Shown in pieces: positions 17,368-24,731 of a DNA stretch of 64,000 nt. The stretch is from Microbulbifer yueqingensis (GTDB lineage: Bacteria; Pseudomonadota; Gammaproteobacteria; Pseudomonadales; Cellvibrionaceae), in NCBI RefSeq assembly GCF_900100355.1, contig NZ_FNFH01000001.1:510963-574962 (forward strand). The letters run 5' to 3'. The notes under the pieces are model-generated. The model was not told where the DNA came from and did no database searches. It saw only the letters and a program-made list of their open reading frames with translations. The translations under genes were made by a program, and so were the position numbers. The first letter of the stretch is position 1. The number at the start of each line of letters is the position of its first letter.

Positions 17368-17383
17368 CTGTACAAAAACACAG
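17368..17383 (+). promoter_or_regulatory. LexA box 2 (SOS operator)
   Basis: CTGTACAAAAACACAG again has the CTG-N10-CAG form. It begins 22 bases after box 1, about two helical turns, so two LexA dimers could bind the same DNA face. Confidence 0.85.
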
Positions 17384-17423
17384 TCCTAACCCCGACAGGG
17401 AGCAAAGCGCGAGGGCAGAAACC

Positions 17424-18131
17424 GTGAGCAGTGCCGAAAACCTTTTGCAAAACAAGCAGTTAACTGATGGGCTGAAGCAACAGCGGCTCGACCAGCTACT
17501 GGCCCGGGCCGACATCTGGCAGGCAGCCAATGAGCACCGGCGCCAGCGCAGCGGCATCACCACCGGCTACGCCGGGCTGGATGCCCTGCTGGCCGGCGGC
17601 GGCTGGCCCCGCGGCGCCACTACCGAGCTGTTGGTGGACCAGGCCGGTATCGGCGAACTGGGCCTGTTGCTGCCCGCGCTGGCGGAACTCACCCGCCGGG
17701 AGCAGATGGTGGTGCTGGTGAACCCGCCACACATCCCCTATGCCCCGGCCCTGGCCAGCGCCGGCGTGCAGCTGGAGAAACTGCTGATCCTGCACCCCCA
17801 GGGCCCCCGCGACAGCCTCTGGGCCATGGAGCAGTCGCTGCAGTCCGGCTGCTGCGGCGCCCTGCTCAGCTGGCAGGAGCGGCAACCGCCAGCCGACAAG
17901 GACCTGCGGCGCCTGCAGGTAGCCGCACGCGAGGGGGACTGCCTCCACTTCCACTTCCGCCCGCAGTCCTGCGCCGCCAGCCCGTCACCCGCCAGCCTGC
18001 GCCTGCAGCTGGCCAGTGATGGCGACCAGCTGGCCCTGCAACTGCTGAAGCAGCTGGGAGGGCGTACCGGCCAGCGGCTGCACCTGGCCCGCGCCGCGGA
18101 CCTCACCCGCCGCGACCGGCCACTGCACTGA
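17424..18131 (+). CDS. imuA: Translesion synthesis-associated protein ImuA
   Basis: First gene of the damage-inducible imuA-imuB-dnaE2 mutagenesis cassette. ImuA is a RecA/SulA-related protein without proven enzyme activity that helps ImuB and DnaE2 act at lesions. The 235-residue product has SGITTGYAGLDALLAGGGWPRGATTELLVDQAGIGELGLLLP, the degenerate RecA-like core. The GTG at 17424 is chosen because the longer frame would run through both LexA boxes; GAGGG lies upstream. The gene ends 97 bases before imuB, with a REP-type repeat between them. Confidence 0.88.
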   Translation: MSSAENLLQNKQLTDGLKQQRLDQLLARADIWQAANEHRRQRSGITTGYAGLDALLAGGGWPRGATTELLVDQAGIGELGLLLPALAELTRREQMVVLVNPPHIPYAPALASAGVQLEKLLILHPQGPRDSLWAMEQSLQSGCCGALLSWQERQPPADKDLRRLQVAAREGDCLHFHFRPQSCAASPSPASLRLQLASDGDQLALQLLKQLGGRTGQRLHLARAADLTRRDRPLH

Positions 18132-18147
18132 GCGCCGCGTAAGCGAC

Positions 18148-18174
18148 TGTAGGAGCGGCCCATGGCCGCGATCA
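18148..18174 (+). repeat. REP-type repeat (GTAGGAGCGGCC family) between imuA and imuB
   Basis: TGTAGGAGCGGCCCATGG followed by CCGCGATCAA matches the Pseudomonas-type REP pattern and the inverted copies at 28781, 29887 and 60772 of this window. Confidence 0.75.
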
Positions 18175-18228
18175 ATCTCCTGGATATGTGGTAATCGACA
18201 AAGAAACGGGAAGAAACGGAAAATCACC

Positions 18229-19734
18229 ATGCTCTGGCTCTGCATACAATTTCCCCGCCTGCCACTGCAGGCCCTGACCCGCGCCCAGCGCGGCGGCCCC
18301 GAAGACGTGCCACGGGCCGTGGTGGAGCAACAGCTGGTGGTGGACGCCAACCGCGCCGCGCGGGCACGCGGGGTGCACAGCGGGCTCACCATCGCCACCG
18401 CCTGCGCCCTGTGCGCCGAGATCGAGCTGCTGCCGCGGGATACGGAACGCGAGGCGCGGCTGCTGCAGGAGCTGGCCCAGTGGGGCTACAGCTTTACCCC
18501 GGTGGTATCCCCCCGCGCGGCGGGTGCCCTGCACACCGGCGATGGCGATTACGCCTGCCTGTACCTGGAGCTGGGCGGCTGCCTCAAAGCCAATGGCGGG
18601 CTGGAGCCGCTGCTGCAACAGTTGCGCAGCGAACTGCGCCAGATGCACATCAGCGCCTTCATGGGCCTCGGCCACAGCCCCAGCGCCGCCCATATGCTGG
18701 GACAGCTGGAAGAACACCGTCAGTGGCTGGCAGGGGCCAAAGCCCCTCCCAGCCCCCAGCAGTGGCGCCAGTGGATCAGCTTCGCCCCCGGCAAGCTGCT
18801 CGACTGCGACCACAAGACCATAGCCAAGCTCTATGCCTGTGGCATCAAGCGGGTCAGCCAGCTGCTGGCCATCCCGCTGTCGGAAGTCGGCAGCCGCTTC
18901 GGGCGGGACTTTGTCGACTACCTGGCGCGCCTCAACGGCACCCGCCACGACCCGGTGCCCAGCTACCAGCCACCGCCGGAATTCCACAGCGAACTGTTTT
19001 TCCCGAGCCCGCTGGACAACAGCGAGCAGCTGCTGTTTCCCGCCGGCCGGCTGGTGCGGGAGTTGTGCCAGCAACTGCAGCGCCGCCAGCTCTACAGCCA
19101 GCAGTTGCGCTGGAAACTGGATTTCGGCCAGCAGGGCTGCAAGGTGGTGAGCGTGGAGATCTCGCGCCCGCTGCTCGACGCCCAGCGGCTGATCGCCCTC
19201 ACCAAATTGCAACTGGAACGAATCGTACTGGAGCAGCCGGTGCAGGCTCTTGAGCTGACCTGCGATCGGCTGCAGTCCCTGGGCCAGGAGACCGTGGACG
19301 ACGACCTGTTCGGCGAGGCGAGCCGGGTGCAGCGCAGCCACCAGCTGCTGGACCGGCTCCGCGCCCGCCTCGGCCACCAGGCCCTCTCCGGCGTCAGCCT
19401 GAAGGAGAGCCACCTGCCGGAACAGGCCTGGCAGAGCGCCGACAGCCTGGTGCTGCAGAGCCGCCAGCGCGGCCACCGGGTACAGCCAGTCAACGCCGCC
19501 CGCCCCAGCTGGCTGCTGCCACGCCCGGACCGAATCCAGTGCCGGCAGCAGCGGCTCTTCTACCGCGGCGAGCTGCGCCTGCTACAGGGCCCCGAGCGCA
19601 TCGACGGCTACTGGTGGCAACACCGCCGCCACGCCCGCGACTACTACATCGCCCGCGGCGAGGAAGGCGGCCTCTACTGGGTATACCAGGACCTCACTTC
19701 CGAGGACTGGTACCTGCACGGGATCTACGCGTGA
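18229..19734 (+). CDS. imuB: ImuB, inactive Y-family polymerase-like protein
   Basis: Scaffold of the ImuA/ImuB/DnaE2 mutasome; it links the polymerase to the beta clamp. The 501 residues follow the Y-family fold, but the N-terminus MLWLCIQFPRLPLQAL lacks the catalytic Asp of active enzymes (usually xVDxDxFxAS), the hallmark of ImuB. The helix-hairpin region is seen in CGIKRVSQLLAIPLSEVGSRFG, and the C-terminal part holds the conserved WWxxxxxRDYYIARGEEGGLYWVY segment. It lies downstream of imuA in the same SOS unit; the next cassette gene, dnaE2, is 730 bases away because repeats and a GIY-YIG gene intervene. Confidence 0.93.
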   Translation: MLWLCIQFPRLPLQALTRAQRGGPEDVPRAVVEQQLVVDANRAARARGVHSGLTIATACALCAEIELLPRDTEREARLLQELAQWGYSFTPVVSPRAAGALHTGDGDYACLYLELGGCLKANGGLEPLLQQLRSELRQMHISAFMGLGHSPSAAHMLGQLEEHRQWLAGAKAPPSPQQWRQWISFAPGKLLDCDHKTIAKLYACGIKRVSQLLAIPLSEVGSRFGRDFVDYLARLNGTRHDPVPSYQPPPEFHSELFFPSPLDNSEQLLFPAGRLVRELCQQLQRRQLYSQQLRWKLDFGQQGCKVVSVEISRPLLDAQRLIALTKLQLERIVLEQPVQALELTCDRLQSLGQETVDDDLFGEASRVQRSHQLLDRLRARLGHQALSGVSLKESHLPEQAWQSADSLVLQSRQRGHRVQPVNAARPSWLLPRPDRIQCRQQRLFYRGELRLLQGPERIDGYWWQHRRHARDYYIARGEEGGLYWVYQDLTSEDWYLHGIYA

Positions 19735-19759
19735 TGCATCAAGCCCGTAGCCCCCTGCA

Positions 19760-19780
19760 CTGGATGCCGGCCTTCGCCGG
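19760..19780 (-). repeat. Short palindromic repeat, inverted copy
   Basis: CTGGATGCCGG followed by CCTTCGCCGG is the reverse-oriented, partial form of the GTCAT...CCAG repeat, 25 bases after the imuB stop and facing the copy at 19800. Confidence 0.6.
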
Positions 19781-19799
19781 AGTCGATGTGACTACCGTC

Positions 19800-19842
19800 G
19801 TCATCCCGCTGGGCCGGCACTCCGGCGCAGGCCGGGATCCAG
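19800..19842 (+). repeat. Palindromic repeat left of the GIY-YIG gene
   Basis: A 43-base copy beginning GTCATCCCGCTGGGCCGG and ending GGCCGGGATCCAG. It lies 21 bases before the GIY-YIG start codon and is nearly the same as the 14928 copy. Confidence 0.8.
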
Positions 19843-19863
19843 AAAACCACCGGACCAGAAGGT

Positions 19864-20127
19864 ATGCACAGACAACCCTGTGTCTACATCCTCGCCAGCA
19901 AGCGCAACGGCACACTCTACACGGGAGTCACTTCGAGCCTGGCCCAGAGGATCTGGCAACACAGGGATGGGCTTTCTGAAGGTTTCACGCACAAATATGG
20001 AGTGAGGGATCTGGTCTGGTATGAGCTTCACAGCACCATGACCTCTGCCATCACGTGGGAAAAGCAAATTAAAAGCTGGCGGAGGGCCTGGAAGCTGAAA
20101 ATGATCGAGCGTTTTAACCCGGCCTAG
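19864..20127 (+). CDS. GIY-YIG domain nuclease-like protein, C-terminally truncated by a stop
   Basis: An 87-residue protein of the small stand-alone GIY-YIG (UPF0213/YhbQ-like) group. The motif pair is YVYILASK and LYTGVTS, then the conserved Arg in LAQRIWQHR and Glu in TWEKQIKSW. After FNPA comes TAG (20125-20127); the same frame continues as R-D-L-Y-Q-E-I-L before TGA at 20152. Family members usually read NPxWRDLY there, so TGG to TAG is a likely recent nonsense change removing about nine residues. The gene is flanked by inverted palindromic repeats (19800 and 20191) and splits the imuB-dnaE2 pair. Activity is unproven. Confidence 0.75.
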   Translation: MHRQPCVYILASKRNGTLYTGVTSSLAQRIWQHRDGLSEGFTHKYGVRDLVWYELHSTMTSAITWEKQIKSWRRAWKLKMIERFNPA

Positions 20128-20190
20128 CGAGACCTGTATCAGGAGATTCTCTGAACTGCTGGGGCAAACTTTACTTATGAGCCACCACCT

Positions 20191-20218
20191 CTGGATGCCG
20201 GCCTGCGCCGGCATAACG
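20191..20218 (-). repeat. Palindromic repeat right of the GIY-YIG gene, inverted
   Basis: CTGGATGCCGGCCTGCGCCG followed by GCATAACG is the reverse complement form of the 19800 element, so the GIY-YIG gene sits between convergent copies. Confidence 0.75.
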
Positions 20219-20370
20219 GCAATAATGGATGAGAAACCTCGCGGAATTTTAAACATGCTTATCCCCGACAGAAATACGAGGCCACGCTCAGGAAACCCCG
20301 ATAATGGGACCCGTTTGGAGCCATAGCAGAGAGAGTAAAGGTAACACCGGAAATCTGAAAAAAACCGCCC

Positions 20371-20397
20371 GTCATCCCGGCGCATGCCGGGATCCAG
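20371..20397 (+). repeat. Palindromic repeat, 27-base short copy
   Basis: GTCATCCCGG-CGCAT-GCCGGGATCCAG. All 27 bases are identical to the copy embedded in dnaE2 at 22851-22877. Confidence 0.85.
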
Positions 20398-20463
20398 AAA
20401 CCACAGGAATCAGCTACTGGCACAGGGGGAGGTGCGAAGTAAAACAGAGTATCCGCAATCAAA

Positions 20464-23400
20464 ATGCAGTACGCCGAACTCTTCTGCCAGAGCAACTTCT
20501 CATTCCTGCAGGGCGCCTCGCACCCGCAGGAGCTGGTAACCCGCGCCCACGAGCTGGGCTACCGCGCCCTGGCCATCACCGACGAATGTTCGCTCTCGGG
20601 CGTGGTCCGTGCCTACAAGCAGCTGGGGGAACTGAAGACGGAGGGCTGCCAGCTGAAACTTATCTGCGGCAGCTACTTCCGCCTTAGCGACATTGCGTGT
20701 GAAGTAGTGCTGCTGGCCCCGGACCGGGATGCCTACAGTGAGCTCTGCCAGCTGATTTCCGCCTCCCGCCTGCGGGCAGAAAAAGGCAGCTACCGCACCA
20801 CCCTGGATGACCTGCTGCACACTTGCCACAAATGCATCGCCCTCTGGCTGCCCCGCCAGCGGCCACTGGAGATGCCCGCTGCACTGAAAGCCCACTTCCA
20901 CGAGCGGCTCTATATCGCCTTCAGCAACCACCTGCTGTCGCGCCAGAACCAGCACAATGAGGAACTGTTACAGCTGGCCGATTGCGAGCAGCTGCCGCTG
21001 GTAGCCACCGGTGCGGTGCTGATGCACTGCCGCAGCCGCAAGCCCCTGCAGGATGTGCTCAATGCCTGCTACCACAACTGCACCCTGGACGAGCTGGGCT
21101 ACCGCCTCGAACAGAACGCCGAGCGCTACCTGCGCCCGCTGGAAGAGATTGAGAGGCTCCAGCCGCCGGAGGCCATCGCCAACACCACCGCCATCGCCGA
21201 CCGGTGCCATTTCAGCCTGGATGAGTTGCGCTACCAGTATCCTTCGGAAGTCCTGCCCGCCGGCCGGGAAGCCGGCGAGTATTTGCGCGAGCTGGTGGAG
21301 GCCGGGGTAAAGGCGCGCTGGCCCCGGGGACCGGAGCCACGCATCGCGGGGCAGATCGAGAAGGAGCTGGCGCTGATCGCCGAGCTCGGCTACGAGCACT
21401 ACTTCCTCACCATCCACGATATTGTCCAGTACGCCCGCAGCCGGCATATCCTCTACCAGGGCCGCGGTTCGGCGGCCAACTCGGTGGCGTGTTACTGCCT
21501 GTTTATCACCGAGATCGACCCTCACAAGATCGGCCTGTTGTTCGAGCGTTTCATTTCCCGTGAGCGCAACGAGCCGCCGGATATCGACGTGGACTTCGAG
21601 CACGAGCGGCGCGAGGAAATCATCCAGTACATCTATGAAAAATACGGCCGTGAGCGCGCCGGGCTGGCCGCCACCAAGATCAGCTACCGCTTCAAGAGCG
21701 CCCTGCGGGATATCGGCAAGGCCCTGGGGCTGGGCAGCGCCACCATCGAGCAACTGCTGGCGGAGCGCACCTGGTGGGACACCATGGAGGATTTCCCCCG
21801 CCAGATGCAGAAAGTGGGGATCGACCCCCGCAGCAGTGCCGGGCGCATGCTGCCGCGACTGATGGAGCAGATCCACGGCTTCCCCCGCCACCTGTCCCAG
21901 CATGTGGGCGGCTTCGTCATTACCGAGCAGCCATTGCACACCCTGGTGCCGATCGAGAATGCCGCCATGGAAGACCGCACCATCGTGCAGTGGGACAAGG
22001 AGGATATCGAGGACCTGAAACTGATGAAGGTGGATATCCTGGCCTTGGGCATGCTCACCGCCCTGCGCAAGTCGCTGACCTATATGCGCCTCTACGGTCC
22101 CAGCCTGCGCCTGCAGGATATCCCTACCGAGGACCCGGCCGTCTACGAGATGATGTGCCGCGCCGACACGGTGGGTGTGTTCCAGGTCGAGTCCCGTGCC
22201 CAGATGAGCATGCTGCCGCGGCTGCAGCCGCGCAATTTCTACGAGCTCACCATCGAGATCGCCATAGTGCGGCCCGGCCCCATCCAGGGCGGCATGGTGC
22301 ATCCCTACCTGAAGCGCAAGCAGGGGCTGGAACCGGTCAGCTATCCGCATGAGAACCTGCGTCCGGTACTGGAACGGACCCTGGGGGTACCCATCTTCCA
22401 GGAACAGGTAATCCAGCTGTCCATGGTGGCCGCCGGCTTCAACGGCGGCGAGGCCGACCAGCTGCGCCGCGCCATGGCCAGCTGGGGTAAGAACGGCAAC
22501 CTCTACCAGTTCCAGGACAAGCTGGTGGCCGGCATGCTCAAGAACGGCTACCGGCCGGACTTTGCCCAGCAGCTGTTCGAGCAGATGAAGGGCTTCGGCT
22601 CCTACGGCTTCCCCGAATCCCACTCCGCCAGCTTCGCCCTGCTGGCCTACTTCTCCGCCTGGATCAAATGCCACCACCCGGCGGCCTTCTACTGCGGCCT
22701 GCTCAACAGCCAGCCCATGGGCTTCTACGCCCCGGCACAACTCGTCTACGACGCCCAGCGCCACAACGTGAAGGTGCTGCCTATCGACGTGCTCTACAGC
22801 CACTGGGATCACCAGATAGAGTTCGCCGACAACACTTCCCCTTCCCTATCGTCATCCCGGCGCATGCCGGGATCCAGTGAACCGCAGGGGGTAAAACTGG
22901 CACCGGACGAGCGCCAAACCACACCCATGCTCCGCCTCGGCCTGCGCCTGGTAAAGGGCCTGGAACAACAGAGTGCAGATACCATCTGCCAGCTGCGCGA
23001 GGAGCACGAAATCACCTCCATGGCCCGGTTCCGCCAACTCACAAATCTGCATCGGGACCAGCTGGCCCTTCTAGCCAGCGCCAATGCCTTCCGCAGCCTG
23101 GCCGAGAACCGCTACCTGAACACCTGGGAATCACTGGACCGGGAGGATGAGGCTGCCAGCGGCCACTCCCATATCCCGTCCAATACCGTCGAGGACAACA
23201 CCTACAGCGACTACGCCAGCACCGGGCTGACCCTGCGGGAACACCCCATCGCCCTCCTGCGCCGACGCGAGGAGTTCCGCCACTGCCTGAAAGCGCGGGA
23301 CCTGGCCCACTGCCGTGACGGCAAGCAGGTAAACGTGATCGGGTTGGTGACCTGCCGGCAGCGACCGGGCAGCGCGGCGGGAGTGATGTTCATGACGCTT

Positions 23401-23616
23401 GAGGACGAGACCGGCACGGTCAACCTGGTACTGTGGGAACAGGTGCAGCAACGCTATCGGTCAGAGATCAGGCGGGGCAATGTGCTGGAAGTCAGTGGAA
23501 GGGTTCAGGTAGGTGTCGAGGGGGAGGGAAGTGATTACTCGGTGATTCACCTGGTCGGCCGGGAAATCCGCTGTCTTGCCTGGCAAGAGGTCCAGGCCGT
23601 GCGCAGCTTTAAATAA
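20464..23616 (+). CDS. dnaE2: Error-prone DNA polymerase III alpha-like subunit DnaE2 (ImuC)
   Basis: Translesion polymerase of the SOS mutasome, working with ImuA and ImuB. The 1050 residues show an N-terminal PHP domain (FSFLQGASHPQELVTRAHELGYRALAITDE), the polymerase core with GRGSAANSVACYCL and the acidic PPDIDVDFEHERREEI, and PFQEQ-like IFQEQVIQLSM. An OB-fold follows near the end (VNVIGLVTCRQRP...MTLEDETGTVNLVLW). Around residues 796-805 the frame is read through a 27-base palindromic repeat (S-S-R-R-M-P-G-S-S), giving an extra loop before LRLGLRLVKGL. Length is otherwise normal and the frame is intact, so it is probably functional. Confidence 0.95.
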   Translation: MQYAELFCQSNFSFLQGASHPQELVTRAHELGYRALAITDECSLSGVVRAYKQLGELKTEGCQLKLICGSYFRLSDIACEVVLLAPDRDAYSELCQLISASRLRAEKGSYRTTLDDLLHTCHKCIALWLPRQRPLEMPAALKAHFHERLYIAFSNHLLSRQNQHNEELLQLADCEQLPLVATGAVLMHCRSRKPLQDVLNACYHNCTLDELGYRLEQNAERYLRPLEEIERLQPPEAIANTTAIADRCHFSLDELRYQYPSEVLPAGREAGEYLRELVEAGVKARWPRGPEPRIAGQIEKELALIAELGYEHYFLTIHDIVQYARSRHILYQGRGSAANSVACYCLFITEIDPHKIGLLFERFISRERNEPPDIDVDFEHERREEIIQYIYEKYGRERAGLAATKISYRFKSALRDIGKALGLGSATIEQLLAERTWWDTMEDFPRQMQKVGIDPRSSAGRMLPRLMEQIHGFPRHLSQHVGGFVITEQPLHTLVPIENAAMEDRTIVQWDKEDIEDLKLMKVDILALGMLTALRKSLTYMRLYGPSLRLQDIPTEDPAVYEMMCRADTVGVFQVESRAQMSMLPRLQPRNFYELTIEIAIVRPGPIQGGMVHPYLKRKQGLEPVSYPHENLRPVLERTLGVPIFQEQVIQLSMVAAGFNGGEADQLRRAMASWGKNGNLYQFQDKLVAGMLKNGYRPDFAQQLFEQMKGFGSYGFPESHSASFALLAYFSAWIKCHHPAAFYCGLLNSQPMGFYAPAQLVYDAQRHNVKVLPIDVLYSHWDHQIEFADNTSPSLSSSRRMPGSSEPQGVKLAPDERQTTPMLRLGLRLVKGLEQQSADTICQLREEHEITSMARFRQLTNLHRDQLALLASANAFRSLAENRYLNTWESLDREDEAASGHSHIPSNTVEDNTYSDYASTGLTLREHPIALLRRREEFRHCLKARDLAHCRDGKQVNVIGLVTCRQRPGSAAGVMFMTLEDETGTVNLVLWEQVQQRYRSEIRRGNVLEVSGRVQVGVEGEGSDYSVIHLVGREIRCLAWQEVQAVRSFK
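22851..22877 (+). repeat. Palindromic repeat copy inside dnaE2
   Basis: GTCATCCCGG-CGCAT-GCCGGGATCCAG, identical over 27 bases to the intergenic copy at 20371-20397. A length divisible by three and a stop-free frame let it be translated as part of DnaE2. Confidence 0.88.
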
Positions 23617-23684
23617 CGGCGAACCAGCTGCCTACCGCTCGCAGCCGTTCCAGTACGGCCAGTTTTTCTTAAACCAAAAAACCA

Positions 23685-23715
23685 AAAAAATCCCCGCACT
23701 AGGCGGGGATTTTTT
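23685..23715. terminator. Bidirectional terminator between dnaE2 and pilA
   Basis: AAAAAATCCCCGC, loop ACTAG, GCGGGGATTTTTT: a perfect 13-base inverted repeat with A and T tracts, placed between the convergent dnaE2 and pilA genes. Confidence 0.9.
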
Positions 23716-23772
23716 CAGGCGAGCACTATGCGGAGCCAGTAATCGGGCTCTCGCTGCTCTCCTGACCCAACC

Positions 23773-24195
23773 TTACTGACAGCCAGAAGGCAGGTGGTTC
23801 GGGTTGGCCAGGCCGGCACAGGTCCACTGGGAGATCTGGCCGCCATTGATGAGCGGGGTCAGGGTCATGGTCTGACCAGCCAGTACACCGGCATCGAACG
23901 GAACGGAAATCACACCCATAGCGGCGACTGTCACACCACCATCGGTGATGTACTTGCCGTTCAGGCCTGCGGCAGAGTTAGTGACGTTGGGATCAGCTTC
24001 TACACCGGCGATGCCATTCTCGGAAACATACACGGCGATATCAGTTGCCAGGCCGGAAGTCACCTTCGGCGCTTCAGCCGCCTGGGAACGCGCGGTGTAG
24101 TCCTGGTAGGCCGGCAGAGCGATGGCGGCCAGGATGCCGATGATCGCAACCACGATCATCAATTCGATAAGAGTAAAACCCTGTTGTTTTTTCAT
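23773..24195 (-). CDS. pilA: Type IV major pilin PilA
   Basis: Structural subunit of type IV pili for twitching and attachment. The 140-residue prepilin starts MKKQQG and is cut before [27 protein letters not shown], the class III signal and N-terminal helix with Glu5. The C-terminal [14 protein letters not shown] pair would form the D-region disulfide loop. The ATG at 24195 is preferred over one five codons upstream because it gives the short six-residue leader and GGAG lies before it. Divergent from pilB, as in Pseudomonas; PilD encoded nearby would process it. Confidence 0.95.
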   Translation of the reverse strand: MKKQQGFTLIELMIVVAIIGILAAIALPAYQDYTARSQAAEAPKVTSGLATDIAVYVSENGIAGVEADPNVTNSAAGLNGKYITDGGVTVAAMGVISVPFDAGVLAGQTMTLTPLINGGQISQWTCAGLANPNHLPSGCQ

Positions 24196-24258
24196 TGTAA
24201 CCGTCTCCATACAGACATTTGGTTTTAGTGAATCCCGTGAGGAAGTCGCCGTAGAAGA

Positions 24259-24274
24259 TACAAGGTTTGTGCCA
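24259..24274 (-). promoter_or_regulatory. Candidate sigma-54 (RpoN) promoter of pilA
   Basis: On the minus strand TGGCAC-AAACC-TTGTA fits the -24/-12 pattern TGGCAC-N5-TTGCA with one change in the -12 GC (GT). It lies about 65 bases before the pilA start. PilR/RpoN control of pilA is known in Pseudomonas; use here is inferred. Confidence 0.6.
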
Positions 24275-24502
24275 AGTTGCGCAAGCGCGCAAACGCAACG
24301 ATTCCGGGGGGTTAGGGAAGAGACCTACGGTCAAATCTTGGCCAGCACGACACACAAAATAAAAAAGTGACGAAAAATGTCACATTCATACTGCTGGTGT
24401 TGGTGTATGCATATCGCAAGAGTGAAAAAACAGCCAGCGAGCACGCACGCACATTGCCCCACGCTGCTTAAAACTGGAAGTAAATCACAAACCAACCGCC
24501 GT

Positions 24503-24531
24503 TTGGCCTGCCCCCGGTTATTGGTTATATT
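24503..24531 (+). promoter_or_regulatory. Candidate promoter of pilBCD
   Basis: TTGGCC (24503-24508), 17 bases, TATATT (24526-24531). Transcription would begin near 24538, leaving a leader of about 190 bases before pilB. Confidence 0.45.
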
Positions 24532-24541
24532 ACGGAAGCTG

Positions 24542-24569
24542 GCGGTAAAATGTCCGGCCATTTTACCGC
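24542..24569 (+). promoter_or_regulatory. Perfect 11-bp inverted repeat at the 5' end of the pilB leader
   Basis: GCGGTAAAATG, loop TCCGGC, CATTTTACCGC. It follows the candidate promoter by ten bases and lacks a T-tract, so it looks like an operator or a leader-RNA hairpin and not a terminator. Confidence 0.5.
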
Positions 24570-24731
24570 GCCCGGGCCCACCGAAGTGAGCGCATCTACC
24601 GGATAGATCAAGATAGCGAGAATCGCACAAAAGAGATAAAAGTTCCGATAGGCAGGTAAACAGATATTCAAAGCTGTGCCCATATCAACCGGCACCACCC
24701 AACTGCACCCTAAAGTGACGCACTGATACCT

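Larger units (their letters stand above)
17113..17423. other. Divergent dcd/imuA regulatory region
   Basis: About 310 bases without a gene. Its right half holds the imuA promoter and two LexA boxes described separately. The left half presumably holds the dcd promoter, which I could not place. Confidence 0.6.
20128..20463. other. Repeat-bearing gap upstream of dnaE2
   Basis: Apart from the two palindromic repeats (20191 and 20371) and the lost tail of the GIY-YIG frame (20128-20154), nothing gene-like is seen. No LexA box was found here, so dnaE2 probably depends on read-through from the imuA promoter. Confidence 0.55.
24275..24731. other. Divergent pilA/pilB intergenic region
   Basis: The pilA and pilB starts are about 535 bases apart. 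Besides the promoters and hairpin listed separately, a small GTGAC...GTCAC inverted repeat (24366-24382) lies in A/T-rich DNA. No tRNA or small gene was recognised here. Confidence 0.5.

Noticed and set aside
19864..20127. GIY-YIG protein as a homing endonuclease within an intron
   Set aside because: It lies in intergenic DNA, not inside a gene, and no intron or intein boundaries are seen; the small stand-alone family fits better.
24196..24731. tRNA gene next to pilA, as in some pseudomonads
   Set aside because: No cloverleaf or TTCRA-type T-loop was seen on either strand.
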